Origin: Flavobacterium sp. SUN052
GTDB taxonomy: Bacteria; Bacteroidota; Bacteroidia; Flavobacteriales; Flavobacteriaceae
Assembly (NCBI RefSeq): GCF_028867935.1
Contig: NZ_JAPQNS010000006.1
Location: 1 to 64,000, forward strand
DNA length: 64,000 nt
Direction: 5' to 3'
Within the stretch, counting starts at the first letter, position 1; the number at the start of each line of letters is the position of its first letter. Of the stretch, positions 51,529 to 61,212 are shown piece by piece. The position numbers and the translations under genes are program-made. The notes under the pieces were generated by a model, which was not told the DNA's origin, searched no databases, and saw only the letters and a list, made by a program, of their open reading frames with translations.

Positions 51529-52656
51529 ATGAGAAGACCTCAAATAAAGTTTGTTAATGCCGACAAGTCTAAGTTTTTCCCGACACTTCGGGAGCGCGTA
51601 GATGAGCATTTTACGAGTACAGGCCTCTCTCGGAGTGGCAACTCTATAATGCTTGGCAAAGCCGCTTTCATGCTCCTACTATTTTTGATCCCCTACGGCC
51701 TTATTCTGAGTAACCAGTTCACAGCATTGCAAATGTTGGGGCTAGTTGTGTTGATGGGAATTGGAAAAGCAGGCGTAGGAATGGCCATTATGCACGATGC
51801 CAATCACGGCTCATTTTCCGAAAAAACGTGGGTTAATAATCTATTTGGAGCTTGTCTATTTTTGCTTGGAGGCAACGTGAAAAACTGGAAAACTCAGCAT
51901 AATACGCTCCACCACACGTACACAAACATTCACAATCACGACGAAGACATTACTGGTAAACCCTGGCTCCGACTTTGCCCTAGCGAGACGTTAAAGCCCT
52001 ATCACAAGTTTCAGCACATATACGCATTTGGTTTGTATGGCTTAATGACCTTCTCGTTTCTAGCTAAAGACTTTCGGCTGGCTCTGAGCTACAATCGCCA
52101 ACACGCAGCGGGGGATAAAACGATTACGCAGTTTACAAAAAAAGATATGAATGTGCTGATTTTGAGCAAGTTCATATATCTACTTTTTATCGCTGTTATT
52201 CCTTTGGTAGTGACCAGCTTGAACTTCGGACAATGGTTGCTTGGTTTTGTGGTGCTGCACTTTGTGGCTGGTTTGATTTTGAGTATCATCTTTCAACTAG
52301 CCCACATCGTTGAAGGAGCTGACCAGCCAGTACCCTGCCAGGCTGGAACCGTACAAAATGCCTGGGCTATTCATCAGATGCATACCACTGCTAATTTCAC
52401 GTGTCCCCGTTGGTTATCGTGGTACATTGGGGGCTTAGATTTCCAAGTAGAACATCATCTGTTTCCAACCGTTTCGCATATTCATTATCCTGCGCTCTCG
52501 GCTATTGTGCGGGAAACGGCCGATGAATTTGGAGTTCCTTATAATCAGAAACCTTCGGTTGGCGAAGCCCTCCGATCACACATTCGCATGCTGAGAAAAC
52601 TGGGCAGCTACCAGCCAGCACCTGTTCCAGAGTTGATAGCAGAACCAGTACACTAG
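51529..52656 (+). CDS. Membrane fatty acid desaturase
   Basis: 375 residues from the ATG at 51529; the longer frame to 51463 adds 22 residues without family features. It has three histidine boxes: HDANHGS, HNTLHHTYTNIH and QVEHHLFP. These bind the di-iron centre of acyl-CoA/acyl-lipid front-end desaturases. Four membrane-spanning stretches are visible, such as FMLLLFLIPYGLILS and KFIYLLFIAVIPLVV. It introduces double bonds into membrane acyl chains. A strong hairpin follows. Confidence 0.93.
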   Translation: MRRPQIKFVNADKSKFFPTLRERVDEHFTSTGLSRSGNSIMLGKAAFMLLLFLIPYGLILSNQFTALQMLGLVVLMGIGKAGVGMAIMHDANHGSFSEKTWVNNLFGACLFLLGGNVKNWKTQHNTLHHTYTNIHNHDEDITGKPWLRLCPSETLKPYHKFQHIYAFGLYGLMTFSFLAKDFRLALSYNRQHAAGDKTITQFTKKDMNVLILSKFIYLLFIAVIPLVVTSLNFGQWLLGFVVLHFVAGLILSIIFQLAHIVEGADQPVPCQAGTVQNAWAIHQMHTTANFTCPRWLSWYIGGLDFQVEHHLFPTVSHIHYPALSAIVRETADEFGVPYNQKPSVGEALRSHIRMLRKLGSYQPAPVPELIAEPVH

Positions 52657-52673
52657 GACCGCCTATAAAAACT

Positions 52674-52709
52674 AAACCCCGGATCGGCGAATCGCTAATC
52701 CGGGGTTTT
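52674..52709. terminator. Bidirectional terminator hairpin
   Basis: AAACCCCGGAT (52674-52684) pairs with ATCCGGGGTTT (52698-52708), followed by T. It serves the desaturase gene and the convergent DUF349 gene. Confidence 0.85.
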
Positions 52710-52751
52710 CTATGTGTTAGAACCGCAACAGCAGTATACTTCTACTCAAGC

Positions 52752-54029
52752 TCAATAACCTACGGCTTCCAGGCGCTTGCCGAATTCTCTCAGAATGAGT
52801 TCTTTCATGGCAATTTTGCGCTTTTGCGTATTTATTTTGTTAATGATCTGCTTGTCTTCTGGATTCTCAGGATCAAGCCCGTCAGCATCTTGCAGGGCAA
52901 TTTGTAAATCGCTTTTTTCGCGCCGAACAAGGTATTCCATCTCCCGAATTTTGGTGCGCAGTTGCTCCGACTCGCTCTTCATTTCGAAAGCCGGATATTT
53001 ACGCGACAACACGCGACCGAGGTAACTCAATTCAAAAATCTTGTCGCAGGCCGACCGGAAGCGTTCGCTAATGCCCTTGTCCTGAAGCTTGAACGGTACC
53101 TTAATCTCTTTCCAGCTGTTGAGTAGAACTTTAGCCCGCTCGGCAGCCGCGAAAATGTCGCTTTGTTTCGAGAGCCGCTCAGCCTCTTCGGTCATTTTGA
53201 TCTGAGCTTCAAGGCGCGGATCAACTTTCGGGATAATCACAATACCCTTCGACTCATTGTATTTGTTGTAGACAAGAGTCGTAGCCTTTTTAAATTGCTT
53301 ATAGAGTTTACCGCTTTTCTTAATGGGTACTTCACCCACGGCTTTCCAGGCATTGTTGAGCTTACGAACTTCCGCGTAGGCTTCGTCCATATTGGAACTA
53401 CGGGTAAGCCGGTAAGCCTGCCGAATGAGCAAGTCGTATTGATCCAGTCGTTCCTGAATAAGCTTGTTTTGCTCATTGAAGAAATCGCGTCGACGCTGGA
53501 AAAAGTTATCGAGCAAGGCTGTAAAAGTGCCTTCGACTTCTTCGTCCAAGGGTTTATCAACCGGGCCGGTTTTGATCCATTTTAATTTAATTTCCTGGAG
53601 TAGATCGGCAACAGGTTTCCAATCGTCGCTTCCCACAACGGCCTCGGCTTCAGCGATAAGCGCCCGCTTGATTTCAAGGTTTTTGAGTTGATTACTCTTG
53701 ATTAAATCGGTCAGGATCAGTTCCTGCGCATCGAGCCGGTCGAGGAGCGGAATAAAGTCTCCGATGGCATCAAACGAAGTGAGTTTTTTGCGCAGTTGAA
53801 CTAATTTGGTCAGGTACGACCCCTTATTTTGAGCCTCTTCGATCTCCTGCTCTAACTGAGCAACTTTGTTTTGGGCGATAACGAAGCGGTTCTTAAAGTA
53901 GTCGAGTGCTTCCTGCTCGGTGCGTTTGACTTCGCCAATCTGGCGGTCGGGGTAGTGTAGGTAGCCTTTCAAAAATACCTTTCCGTCTGCGACGTAACCG
54001 TATTCATCTACCAGTGAAGCGTTCTCCAT
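52752..54029 (-). CDS. DUF349 domain protein
   Basis: 425 residues, mostly helical with repeated DUF349-type segments of about 70 residues. Examples are WIKTGPVDKPLDEEV followed by FFQRRRDFFNEQ, AWKAVGEVPIKKSGKLYKQF and SWKEIKVPFKLQDKGISERF. The C-terminus is a coiled coil rich in Glu, Lys and Arg. The family is widespread in Bacteroidota with no agreed function; some relatives bind nucleic acid or ribosomes. It is divergent from ettA, a ribosome-associated gene. Confidence 0.9.
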   Translation of the reverse strand: MENASLVDEYGYVADGKVFLKGYLHYPDRQIGEVKRTEQEALDYFKNRFVIAQNKVAQLEQEIEEAQNKGSYLTKLVQLRKKLTSFDAIGDFIPLLDRLDAQELILTDLIKSNQLKNLEIKRALIAEAEAVVGSDDWKPVADLLQEIKLKWIKTGPVDKPLDEEVEGTFTALLDNFFQRRRDFFNEQNKLIQERLDQYDLLIRQAYRLTRSSNMDEAYAEVRKLNNAWKAVGEVPIKKSGKLYKQFKKATTLVYNKYNESKGIVIIPKVDPRLEAQIKMTEEAERLSKQSDIFAAAERAKVLLNSWKEIKVPFKLQDKGISERFRSACDKIFELSYLGRVLSRKYPAFEMKSESEQLRTKIREMEYLVRREKSDLQIALQDADGLDPENPEDKQIINKINTQKRKIAMKELILREFGKRLEAVGY

Positions 54030-54060
54030 TTTTTCAGCAAATTAAGGCTGTGCTTAGGGT

Positions 54061-54068
54061 TAATTTTG
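54061..54068 (+). promoter_or_regulatory. Bacteroidota -7 promoter element for ettA
   Basis: TAATTTTG matches TAnnTTTG, 35 bp before the ATG at 54103, in the gap shared with the divergent DUF349 gene. The -33 element is not clear. Confidence 0.45.
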
Positions 54069-54102
54069 AGATATTTGCCAACCACAAAAAGTAGTCCAAA
54101 TA

Positions 54103-55770
54103 ATGAGCCAGGAAACGATAATCTTCTCAATGGCGGGCGTGAGTAAAATTATTCCCCCGAACCGACAAATCCTAAAAAACATATACCTTTCCTTCTTTTA
54201 CGGCGCGAAGATCGGGGTTTTGGGCCTTAACGGCTCTGGAAAGTCAACCTTACTACGTATCATCGCCGGTATCGATAAGAACTATAACGGAGAAGTTGTG
54301 TTTTCGCCCGGTTACTCGGTCGGAATGCTCGAACAAGAACCGCAACTAGACCCAAATAAGACCGTTAAGGAGATTGTAGAAGAGGGTGTACAGGAGATTG
54401 TTAACCTCCTTAAAGAGTTTGACGAAATCAATGAGGCCTTCGGTGACCCCGATGCCGATTATGACAAACTGGGCATTCGGCAGGGCGAGGTACAGGAGAA
54501 ACTCGACCATTTTAATGCCTGGGAACTCGACACCCGACTCGAACGCGCTATGGATGCCCTTCGTACTCCCCCCTCCGACGCGCTTGTAAGTACCCTGTCT
54601 GGTGGCGAAAAACGTCGGGTTGCCCTGTGTCGCCTATTGCTTCAGGAACCTGATGTATTGCTCCTAGACGAACCGACCAACCACCTTGATGCTGAGTCAG
54701 TATTGTGGCTCGAAGAACACCTTCGCCAATATAAAGGGACGGTTATTGCCGTAACCCACGACCGCTATTTCCTCGACAACGTTGCGGGCTGGATTCTTGA
54801 ACTTGACCGGGGAGAAGGTATCCCCTGGAAGGGTAATTACTCGTCGTGGCTAGAGCAAAAAGAAGCTCGTTTAGCCAAAGAAGAGAAAACAGAATCAAAA
54901 CGCCAAAAGACGCTTCAGCGTGAATTAGAATGGGTGCGGATGGCTCCGAAAGCCCGTCAGGCTAAGTCGAAAGCTCGTTTGGGCGCTTACGAAAAACTCT
55001 TGGATGAAGATGCTAAACAGCGTGACGAAAAACTCGAAATCTTTATTCCGGCAGGACCGCGTTTGGGCACCAAAGTGATCGAAGCTCACGATGTAGCCAA
55101 GGCATTTGGGGATAGACTACTGTACGAACACCTTGAGTTTGCCTTGCCACAGGGCGGTATTGTGGGCGTAATTGGACCGAACGGTGCGGGCAAAACAACC
55201 CTCTTTAAACTCATCACTGAAAAGCTAAAGCCTGATGCAGGAACGTTTGAGGTGGGCGATACAGTAAAAGTGGCTTACGTGGATCAGGAACACGATGGGC
55301 TTGATCCGAATAAAACGGTGTATCAAACCATTGCAGATGGCAACGACTGGATTATGCTGGGGGGCAAGCAAAGCAACGCCCGGGCTTATTGCAGCCGCTT
55401 CAACTTTGCCGGAGCTGATCAGGAGAAAAAAGTGGGAACTCTGTCGGGTGGGGAGCGCAACCGGGTTCACCTGGCTATTGCCCTCAAAGAAGGCGCTAAC
55501 CTGTTACTCCTCGACGAACCTACCAACGATTTGGATATTAACACCTTACGGGCATTGGAAGAGGGCTTGGAGAATTTCGCAGGCTGTGCTGTAGTCATTA
55601 GTCACGACCGCTGGTTTCTCGACCGCATTGCCACGCACATTCTTGCTTTTGAAGGCGATTCTCAGGTCTACTGGTTTGAAGGAAACTTCTCCGATTATGA
55701 AGAAAACCGACGCAAACGCTTAGGTACCGATGCCACTCCCAAGCGGATCAAGTATAAGAAGTTGGCGTAG
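54103..55770 (+). CDS. ettA: Energy-dependent translational throttle protein EttA
   Basis: ABC-F ATPase that binds the ribosomal E site and gates the first elongation step according to ATP/ADP. 555 residues, the family length. The first ABC domain has GLNGSGKSTLL, LSGGEKRRVALCR and LLLDEPTNHLD. The arm and linker with LEWVRMAPKARQAKSKARL follow. The second ABC domain has GPNGAGKTTLF, LSGGERNRVHLA and LLLDEPTNDLD. Soluble, with no membrane domain. A 16-bp perfect hairpin follows. Confidence 0.96.
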   Translation: MSQETIIFSMAGVSKIIPPNRQILKNIYLSFFYGAKIGVLGLNGSGKSTLLRIIAGIDKNYNGEVVFSPGYSVGMLEQEPQLDPNKTVKEIVEEGVQEIVNLLKEFDEINEAFGDPDADYDKLGIRQGEVQEKLDHFNAWELDTRLERAMDALRTPPSDALVSTLSGGEKRRVALCRLLLQEPDVLLLDEPTNHLDAESVLWLEEHLRQYKGTVIAVTHDRYFLDNVAGWILELDRGEGIPWKGNYSSWLEQKEARLAKEEKTESKRQKTLQRELEWVRMAPKARQAKSKARLGAYEKLLDEDAKQRDEKLEIFIPAGPRLGTKVIEAHDVAKAFGDRLLYEHLEFALPQGGIVGVIGPNGAGKTTLFKLITEKLKPDAGTFEVGDTVKVAYVDQEHDGLDPNKTVYQTIADGNDWIMLGGKQSNARAYCSRFNFAGADQEKKVGTLSGGERNRVHLAIALKEGANLLLLDEPTNDLDINTLRALEEGLENFAGCAVVISHDRWFLDRIATHILAFEGDSQVYWFEGNFSDYEENRRKRLGTDATPKRIKYKKLA

Positions 55771-55780
55771 TCATGCTCAC

Positions 55781-55815
55781 TATCTGAACCGCCGGGCCAC
55801 CCGGCGGTTCAGATA
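55781..55815. terminator. Perfect 16-bp hairpin between ettA and the M23 gene
   Basis: TATCTGAACCGCCGGG (55781-55796) and its exact reverse complement (55800-55815) flank a 3-base loop. The right arm overlaps the stop codon and last codons of the convergent M23 gene (stop at 55809-55811). It has no T tract in either direction. Confidence 0.8.
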
Positions 55816-56453
55816 ATCCAGCTTGCCGGATCAGGGCAAATGGCCAAAAACCGCTCTCGATCGGATACGGCGCAAACGCCGGGGAAGTCGCCCCGGTTGC
55901 CGAGCAGATCGGTGATGAGTTGAAAATGCAGGTGCGGTGGCCAATCGCCATTTTCAGGATAGGGACCAATGTCGGCTAGCTTCTCACCTGCCCGAAATAC
56001 CTTTCCATCGTATAGTCCGTCCAGTGAAGTCCGTGACAGGTGGCCGTATAGACTGTAAATAGTCTTTCCGTTTATATCGTGTTGGAGAATAATTGTAGGG
56101 CCGTAGTCGCCAAAATGGGCGTTATCCTGAAAACTGTGCACAACCCCATCCCTCGGGGTAAACACTGTTGTGCCTGCTTCTGCCCATAAGTCGATACCGA
56201 GGTGAATTTCGCGTGGTTCTGTGTCGCCACTGTTGAAGTGTTCACTCCGACGGTAGATAACCCGATGCTCGTTGTAGCCGCCAATGCCTACTACGGCTCC
56301 AGCCTCCCGAAGTTTGCCAAATACATACTCCGTAAACACAGCAGTATTGGTCAGGTCGAGCGCTGGCCGGTCATGTGGATTAAGCAGGAGATCGGGATTG
56401 CTCGCCGAAAAATCGAGTGGTAGTGCATTAGATAGGTTAACGGAAAGGAGCAT
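55809..56453 (-). CDS. M23 (LytM-type) peptidase domain protein without signal peptide
   Basis: 214 residues. The zinc-binding motifs are complete: HLGIDLWA (His and Asp), LYGHLS and HLHFQLI. GYNEHRVIYRRSEHF upstream matches a subgroup of M23 domains that lack export signals and are sometimes fused to kinase and aminotransferase domains. The N-terminus (MLLSVNLSNALPLDFS) is not a convincing signal peptide, so it may work in the cytoplasm, unlike usual murein endopeptidases. The substrate is unknown. Its stop lies in a hairpin shared with ettA. Confidence 0.87.
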   Translation of the reverse strand: MLLSVNLSNALPLDFSASNPDLLLNPHDRPALDLTNTAVFTEYVFGKLREAGAVVGIGGYNEHRVIYRRSEHFNSGDTEPREIHLGIDLWAEAGTTVFTPRDGVVHSFQDNAHFGDYGPTIILQHDINGKTIYSLYGHLSRTSLDGLYDGKVFRAGEKLADIGPYPENGDWPPHLHFQLITDLLGNRGDFPGVCAVSDRERFLAICPDPASWII

Positions 56454-56586
56454 TTAGGTTTGTCGTTTATTGATTTAATTGCGTTTCTTTTATGGAGTTA
56501 ATTGCCTGTCGAATAGTACCGGGCCTGCTGTCGGAATCTAAACTATTTGCACGCAAATAAAACGGCCACTACTGACGCAAACAATA

Positions 56587-58164
56587 ATGACACGCCATAC
56601 TTGTACTTTCTTCGCTTTAGTGTTGTTTCTGGCAGCCTGTGGTCGAACTTCGGAAACGTATTTCCCGATCCCGATAACGCAGCCCGGCACGTCAACAACG
56701 CCCGGCAGCGGCACGAATACCCAACCTGGTAGTGGCAGTAGCTCAACAGGAACCACTCAACCGCAGCCCGGTCTGCCACCGGTAAATAACCCAGGTAATG
56801 TAGGAGGGACCAGCACTACCTGGAGCTCGGTATTCAACCCCAATTTGCCTGGCGCACCAGCTGCTCCTAGTGTGCCGCGTTTGGCCATGTTAGGCAATAA
56901 CCGTGTTCGGGTAGGGATCGATTTGGTAGCAGGTGGGGCTATTACGTTCCTCTCCGACGGTCCCAGGGGTGAGAACATGATCAACAACTTCGATCTAGGC
57001 AGACAGCTCCAAACGGCTTTATACTCTGGACCGATACCGTATGAGCAGAACGGGAAACAACCGGTGTTCACCTGGCGTAACTTAGGCTGGAATCCGGTAC
57101 AAACGGGTGATGTTCACAATAACCCTGCCCAAGTTGTTGGCTATCAGCAACTCGACAGTAATAGTTTGTATGTAAAGACAATTCCGCTGATTTGGCCGTT
57201 GCTCAACGAACCTGCCGAATGTGTGATGGAGCACTGGCTCGAACTGCGGGGGAATGTTGTTCATGTTCGGAGTCGAACCCAGATTAACCGGCGTGACACT
57301 ACCCAATACGAAGCGCGCACGCAAGAACTGCCTTGCGTGTATCTGAATGGGCCTTATTCACAGATAGTTACCTATTCTGGTTCAGAGCCGTTTACCGGCG
57401 AGGCCATTACGAATGCGTCCACCCAGAAAGACCTGGTCACACGTCATGCCACCGAAAACTGGACGGCTTTACTTAACAAGGAGGGGCGGGGAGTTGGTTT
57501 GCACGTGCCCAATCAGTACCGGTTTGTAACGGGCTTTTTTGGTACATCTAGTTCAGGTACGGAATATGATGAACCGGCCGCTTACCAGGCCGCTACTCCA
57601 CTGATTGTGCTGGACCATAATGGCGTGTTCGAGTTTGAATACAACCTGATACTTGGTACCGTGGCCGACATTCGGTCGTTTGTGTATGCACAATCGCGCC
57701 CAAATATGACGCCTAACTTCCAATTCACAAACGACCGGCTGGGTTGGCATTATTACAACACAACGGACACTGGCTGGCCAATTCGCAATGAATTAGCTAT
57801 TCGGTGGGGGCGTGGTGACCTTACAAAAGCAACGTTTGGCATAAAAAGTCCGCGCGTATTCTGGAGAGCTAATACAGTTCCTAAATTATACGTCCAGGCA
57901 GCTTTTACGACCACTGCCAGCACTGCCCGACTCAATTGGCAGAAACCCGGCGATCCTGACTTTTTGGGTAATCCCGACCGTATTGTTGATTTTCCGATTA
58001 TCGGCGATGGACAAATGCGAACGTATGAAATCGATATGAGCGGACGAAATGGCTGGGATGGTGTAATTCAGCAGATTCAGTTTGAGGCTACCCCCGGTCA
58101 ACTCGGTGCTAACGAAAAAGCCCAGATGTTCCGGTTGAAGAGTTTAACAGCTACGCGGCCTTAA
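56587..58164 (+). CDS. Large lipoprotein of unknown function
   Basis: 525 residues. A lipobox LAAC (Cys at about residue 18) ends the signal, and a linker rich in Gly, Ser, Pro and Thr (about 30-75) spaces the domain from the membrane. The rest is beta-rich with many Trp, Asn and Gly: LVAGGAITFLSDGPRGENMI, NLGWNPVQTGDVHNNPAQVV, ECVMEHWLELRGNVVHVRSR. It recalls carbohydrate-active or mutarotase-like beta-sandwich proteins, but I do not recognise a family. It is convergent with tyrA (2 bp between the stops). Confidence 0.8.
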   Translation: MTRHTCTFFALVLFLAACGRTSETYFPIPITQPGTSTTPGSGTNTQPGSGSSSTGTTQPQPGLPPVNNPGNVGGTSTTWSSVFNPNLPGAPAAPSVPRLAMLGNNRVRVGIDLVAGGAITFLSDGPRGENMINNFDLGRQLQTALYSGPIPYEQNGKQPVFTWRNLGWNPVQTGDVHNNPAQVVGYQQLDSNSLYVKTIPLIWPLLNEPAECVMEHWLELRGNVVHVRSRTQINRRDTTQYEARTQELPCVYLNGPYSQIVTYSGSEPFTGEAITNASTQKDLVTRHATENWTALLNKEGRGVGLHVPNQYRFVTGFFGTSSSGTEYDEPAAYQAATPLIVLDHNGVFEFEYNLILGTVADIRSFVYAQSRPNMTPNFQFTNDRLGWHYYNTTDTGWPIRNELAIRWGRGDLTKATFGIKSPRVFWRANTVPKLYVQAAFTTTASTARLNWQKPGDPDFLGNPDRIVDFPIIGDGQMRTYEIDMSGRNGWDGVIQQIQFEATPGQLGANEKAQMFRLKSLTATRP

Positions 58165-58166
58165 AA

Positions 58167-59024
58167 CTATCTTTTCTCAATTCCTTCTAAAACCCGCCGG
58201 ATGACGTTAGCGCGGTTCATGAAATCGAACGACTGATTCACATCCTGATCGTCGATGGCGGCTTTGAACTGTTGTAGAAACTCAATGTAGTCGGCAAGCG
58301 CCTGCGACACGTTTTGCCGATTCTGATCGAAGATGGGTGCCCACATGGCAGGAGAGCTTTTGGCCAAACGGACGGTGCTGCTGAAACCTGTGCTGGCCAT
58401 GTCGAAAATGGCCTGTTCATCTTTCTCCTTTTCCAGAACTGTCAGTCCAAGGGCAAAACTGCTGATATGGCTCAGGTGCGAGACATAGGCTAAATGCAGA
58501 TCATGTTCTTTGGGTGTCATGTAGAACAACTTCATCCCGATGTCGCGGAAAATCGACTCTACTAATACCAGACTGTCGGGGCGACTGCGTTCGCGATCAC
58601 AGATAATTAGGTTTTTGCCGGGCAGTAATTCCCGAAAAGCGGCTCCGGGTCCAGAGTTTTCGGTGCCCGCCATTGGGTGAGCCGCAACGAACTGCGACCG
58701 GCGGGGATTTTCATCGACCACGGCGCAGATGGTTTCTTTAGTAGAACCCAAATCGACTACTGTGCCGTAATCGGGTAAGGCGGCCAGCACAACGGGCAGC
58801 AACTCGATGATGGTGTTAACTGGTGTCGCGAGCACCACCAGGTCCGACTGACTCACGGCCTGCTCAAACGGCAGCACTTCATCGACCAGGCCTTTCGCCA
58901 CTGCCAACTGCCCATGTACCATCGACGCATCAACCCCAATGAATCGTACTTTGGGGTATTTTTCTCTAACGGCCAGAGCAAAGGAGCCGCCCAATAGGCC
59001 CGTACCGATAATACTGATATTCAT
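58167..59024 (-). CDS. tyrA: Prephenate dehydrogenase
   Basis: Oxidative decarboxylation of prephenate to 4-hydroxyphenylpyruvate in tyrosine synthesis. 285 residues. The NAD-binding IIGTGLLGGSFALAV, VVLATPVNTII, the substrate-binding HPMAGTENSGPGAA and AYVSHLSHISSFAL with the His region are all visible. It lacks a C-terminal ACT domain. It is 2 bp downstream of the aminotransferase gene, in the arrangement common to Bacteroidota aromatic amino acid operons. Confidence 0.93.
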   Translation of the reverse strand: MNISIIGTGLLGGSFALAVREKYPKVRFIGVDASMVHGQLAVAKGLVDEVLPFEQAVSQSDLVVLATPVNTIIELLPVVLAALPDYGTVVDLGSTKETICAVVDENPRRSQFVAAHPMAGTENSGPGAAFRELLPGKNLIICDRERSRPDSLVLVESIFRDIGMKLFYMTPKEHDLHLAYVSHLSHISSFALGLTVLEKEKDEQAIFDMASTGFSSTVRLAKSSPAMWAPIFDQNRQNVSQALADYIEFLQQFKAAIDDQDVNQSFDFMNRANVIRRVLEGIEKR

Positions 59025-59026
59025 GG

Positions 59027-60190
59027 CTAATTCAGGTTCAGACGGTTTGTTGCTTCTCTAATTCTCTCTTCTTCTACACACAAAGACACTCGCACGTATC
59101 GTTGCCCTTTAGGGCCAAAAATAAAGCCAGGAGCAATGAAAACGTGGTTTTCAATAAGGAGCCGGTTAACTAACTCCTCGGCCGAAACCACTGATTCCGG
59201 CAACTTTGCCCAGATAAACATCCCCTCCTGATTGGTCGCGTAGGTGCAGTCGAGAGCGTCCAGAAACGCATAAACAGCAGAGAGCCGCCCAGCATATACG
59301 GCATTGCGCTCGTTGTGCCAGGCGTCGGAATTGTGCAGAGCTACCGTAGCCGCATCCATCAACGGGCGGAACATGCCCGAATCTACGTTGCTTTTGATGG
59401 TCAGCACGGCGTTGATGTAAGGCTTGGCCGCCGAGAGCCAGCCAACCCGCCAACCGGCCATGTTGTGCGACTTGCTCATAGAGTTTAGCTCCAGCGCCAC
59501 GTCTTTCGCTCCGTCAATAGAGAGCAGGCTGACCGGGGACTTCTTATTCAGTACGAGACTGTACGGATTATCGTGACAGAGTAAAATCTGATTGTCATGG
59601 GCAAACTTCACGGCCCGCTCAAAAAGGGTAGGGGTAGCTGGCGCACCGGTCGGCATGTGCGGATAGTTCAGCCACATAATCTTAACAACATGCTGACTCA
59701 CCAGATCAGCCATCGCTTCCCAGTCGGGTTGCCAGCCATTATACTCTTGGAGGGGATATTCCTGCACGTTGGCACCTACCAGTTTGCTCACAGCGCAGTA
59801 AGCGGGATAACCTAACTCAGGCACCAACACGCCGTCGCCCTCGTTCAGAAACGTCATCGAAATGTGCGTAATGCCCTCTTTAGAGCCAATCAGCGGTAAA
59901 ATTTCGGTGTCGGGATTTAGTGTTACACCGTACGTGTGGGCATAAAAATCGACAATAGCCTGACGAAGGGTAGGAGTGCCTTTGTACGGTTGATAGCCGT
60001 GTGCATCGGGGCGGTGTGCCGCTTGCGAGAGGGCATCAATTGTACTTGCCGAAGGCATCATATCGGGATTGCCAATACCCATGTTGATCACATCGTGACC
60101 AGCAGCAATCAACTGGCGGACTTCGGCCAGTTTAACGGAGAAATAGTACTCTTGGGTTTGACCAGCGCGGTGAGCGAGAGGGATAATCAT
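59027..60190 (-). CDS. Class I/II aminotransferase (aspartate/aromatic type)
   Basis: 387 residues, PLP fold type I. DVINMGIGNPDMMPS, the PLP-Lys motif NSMSKSHNMAGWRVGWL, MWLNYPHMPTG (substrate Asn/Pro) and the Arg in RYVRVSLCVEEERI are present. It is most like the LL-diaminopimelate or aspartate aminotransferase branch. Its position directly before tyrA suggests it also transaminates aromatic precursors; prephenate dehydratase is not in this window. Confidence 0.9.
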   Translation of the reverse strand: MIIPLAHRAGQTQEYYFSVKLAEVRQLIAAGHDVINMGIGNPDMMPSASTIDALSQAAHRPDAHGYQPYKGTPTLRQAIVDFYAHTYGVTLNPDTEILPLIGSKEGITHISMTFLNEGDGVLVPELGYPAYCAVSKLVGANVQEYPLQEYNGWQPDWEAMADLVSQHVVKIMWLNYPHMPTGAPATPTLFERAVKFAHDNQILLCHDNPYSLVLNKKSPVSLLSIDGAKDVALELNSMSKSHNMAGWRVGWLSAAKPYINAVLTIKSNVDSGMFRPLMDAATVALHNSDAWHNERNAVYAGRLSAVYAFLDALDCTYATNQEGMFIWAKLPESVVSAEELVNRLLIENHVFIAPGFIFGPKGQRYVRVSLCVEEERIREATNRLNLN

Positions 60191-60379
60191 AAACAGTGAA
60201 CAATGACGGTCCGGCGTACCGGCAGCCAGGCGTGAACAGTTGTGATCTGGCGTTATTACGGTGCAAAATTAGGGGTAGGGGGGCGAAAAGCCTATTCTGG
60301 TTTGATGTTGTCAACTATTGCAAAAAAAAGTAGCTTCGTATTCCAACGGTTGAGGCTGATTATGACTCTTATACGATAT

Positions 60380-61180
60380 ATGAAACACGTACTCTTTTCA
60401 TTACTGCTAGTAGCTTTTTGGGGTTGCCAAATCGACGCGTTAGACCCTTTGAACACCAGAACCGTGGTGCCCGATCTGAATGCCCGCGTTACTCGGAAGC
60501 TAGCCGTCAGTAGCGATGGCAAAACGATTTATAATGAGACTCGCTATACCTATACCAATGAAGGGCGGTTAGAGCGCATGGACTACTACAGCCCTAATGC
60601 CAACGTTCAATCAAGTCTATATTATTATGAAATGTTTGAATACGATGCGAACGGTTCACTAGCGCGCAAGACTGCGTATAATCGTTCATCAAGCACAGGT
60701 GGTTTTTCGTCCGGTGTGTATACCGTTTACACCTATCCGGCCAACGGGCAGACGAACGAGACCGTTTTTTATCCAACAGGGACCAATGGGTATAAACCCA
60801 TGACCCTAGTCAAAACGTTTATGGAAAATGAGGTAGTAATCCGCGTTGAGCGATACGGATTCAATGATAATCAGCAATCTATTCAGCAAAATAGTACCAC
60901 CTACGTTTACCAGGCAGGTCGGTTAACTACCGAAGAACTCAAGGATGCTGCCGGAAAATCAATAAGGATGCTACAATACCGGTATAAGGGCCGCTCAGCA
61001 ACGGTTGAATCAGTGGGGCCTAATTCGTCGCAGTCATTTGTACAGCAAGAGTTGCAATACGACCGCCGGGGCCGTCTTATTCGACAACAATACGTGAATT
61101 ATGATGTATATCCAGGTCTGTATTACTCTTCAAGTACAATCCTGCCAACCTCATTATCTATTTTCGAATACGACAATTGA
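60380..61180 (+). CDS. YD-like repeat lipoprotein, paralogue A
   Basis: About 266 residues from the ATG at 60380. That start gives the lipobox signal MKHVLFSLLLVAFWGC; longer frames start inside the upstream gap. After VVPDLNARVTRKL the protein is strands of the form TRYTYTNEGRLERMDYY, FEYDANGSLARKTAY and LQYDRRGRLIRQQYV, which resemble YD/RHS-type beta repeats. No enzyme motif is visible. The next gene, 32 bp downstream, is a paralogue with the same start motif. Confidence 0.8.
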   Translation: MKHVLFSLLLVAFWGCQIDALDPLNTRTVVPDLNARVTRKLAVSSDGKTIYNETRYTYTNEGRLERMDYYSPNANVQSSLYYYEMFEYDANGSLARKTAYNRSSSTGGFSSGVYTVYTYPANGQTNETVFYPTGTNGYKPMTLVKTFMENEVVIRVERYGFNDNQQSIQQNSTTYVYQAGRLTTEELKDAAGKSIRMLQYRYKGRSATVESVGPNSSQSFVQQELQYDRRGRLIRQQYVNYDVYPGLYYSSSTILPTSLSIFEYDN

Positions 61181-61212
61181 CCATTTTTTATCCACTGATT
61201 TCTCCAATTGCC

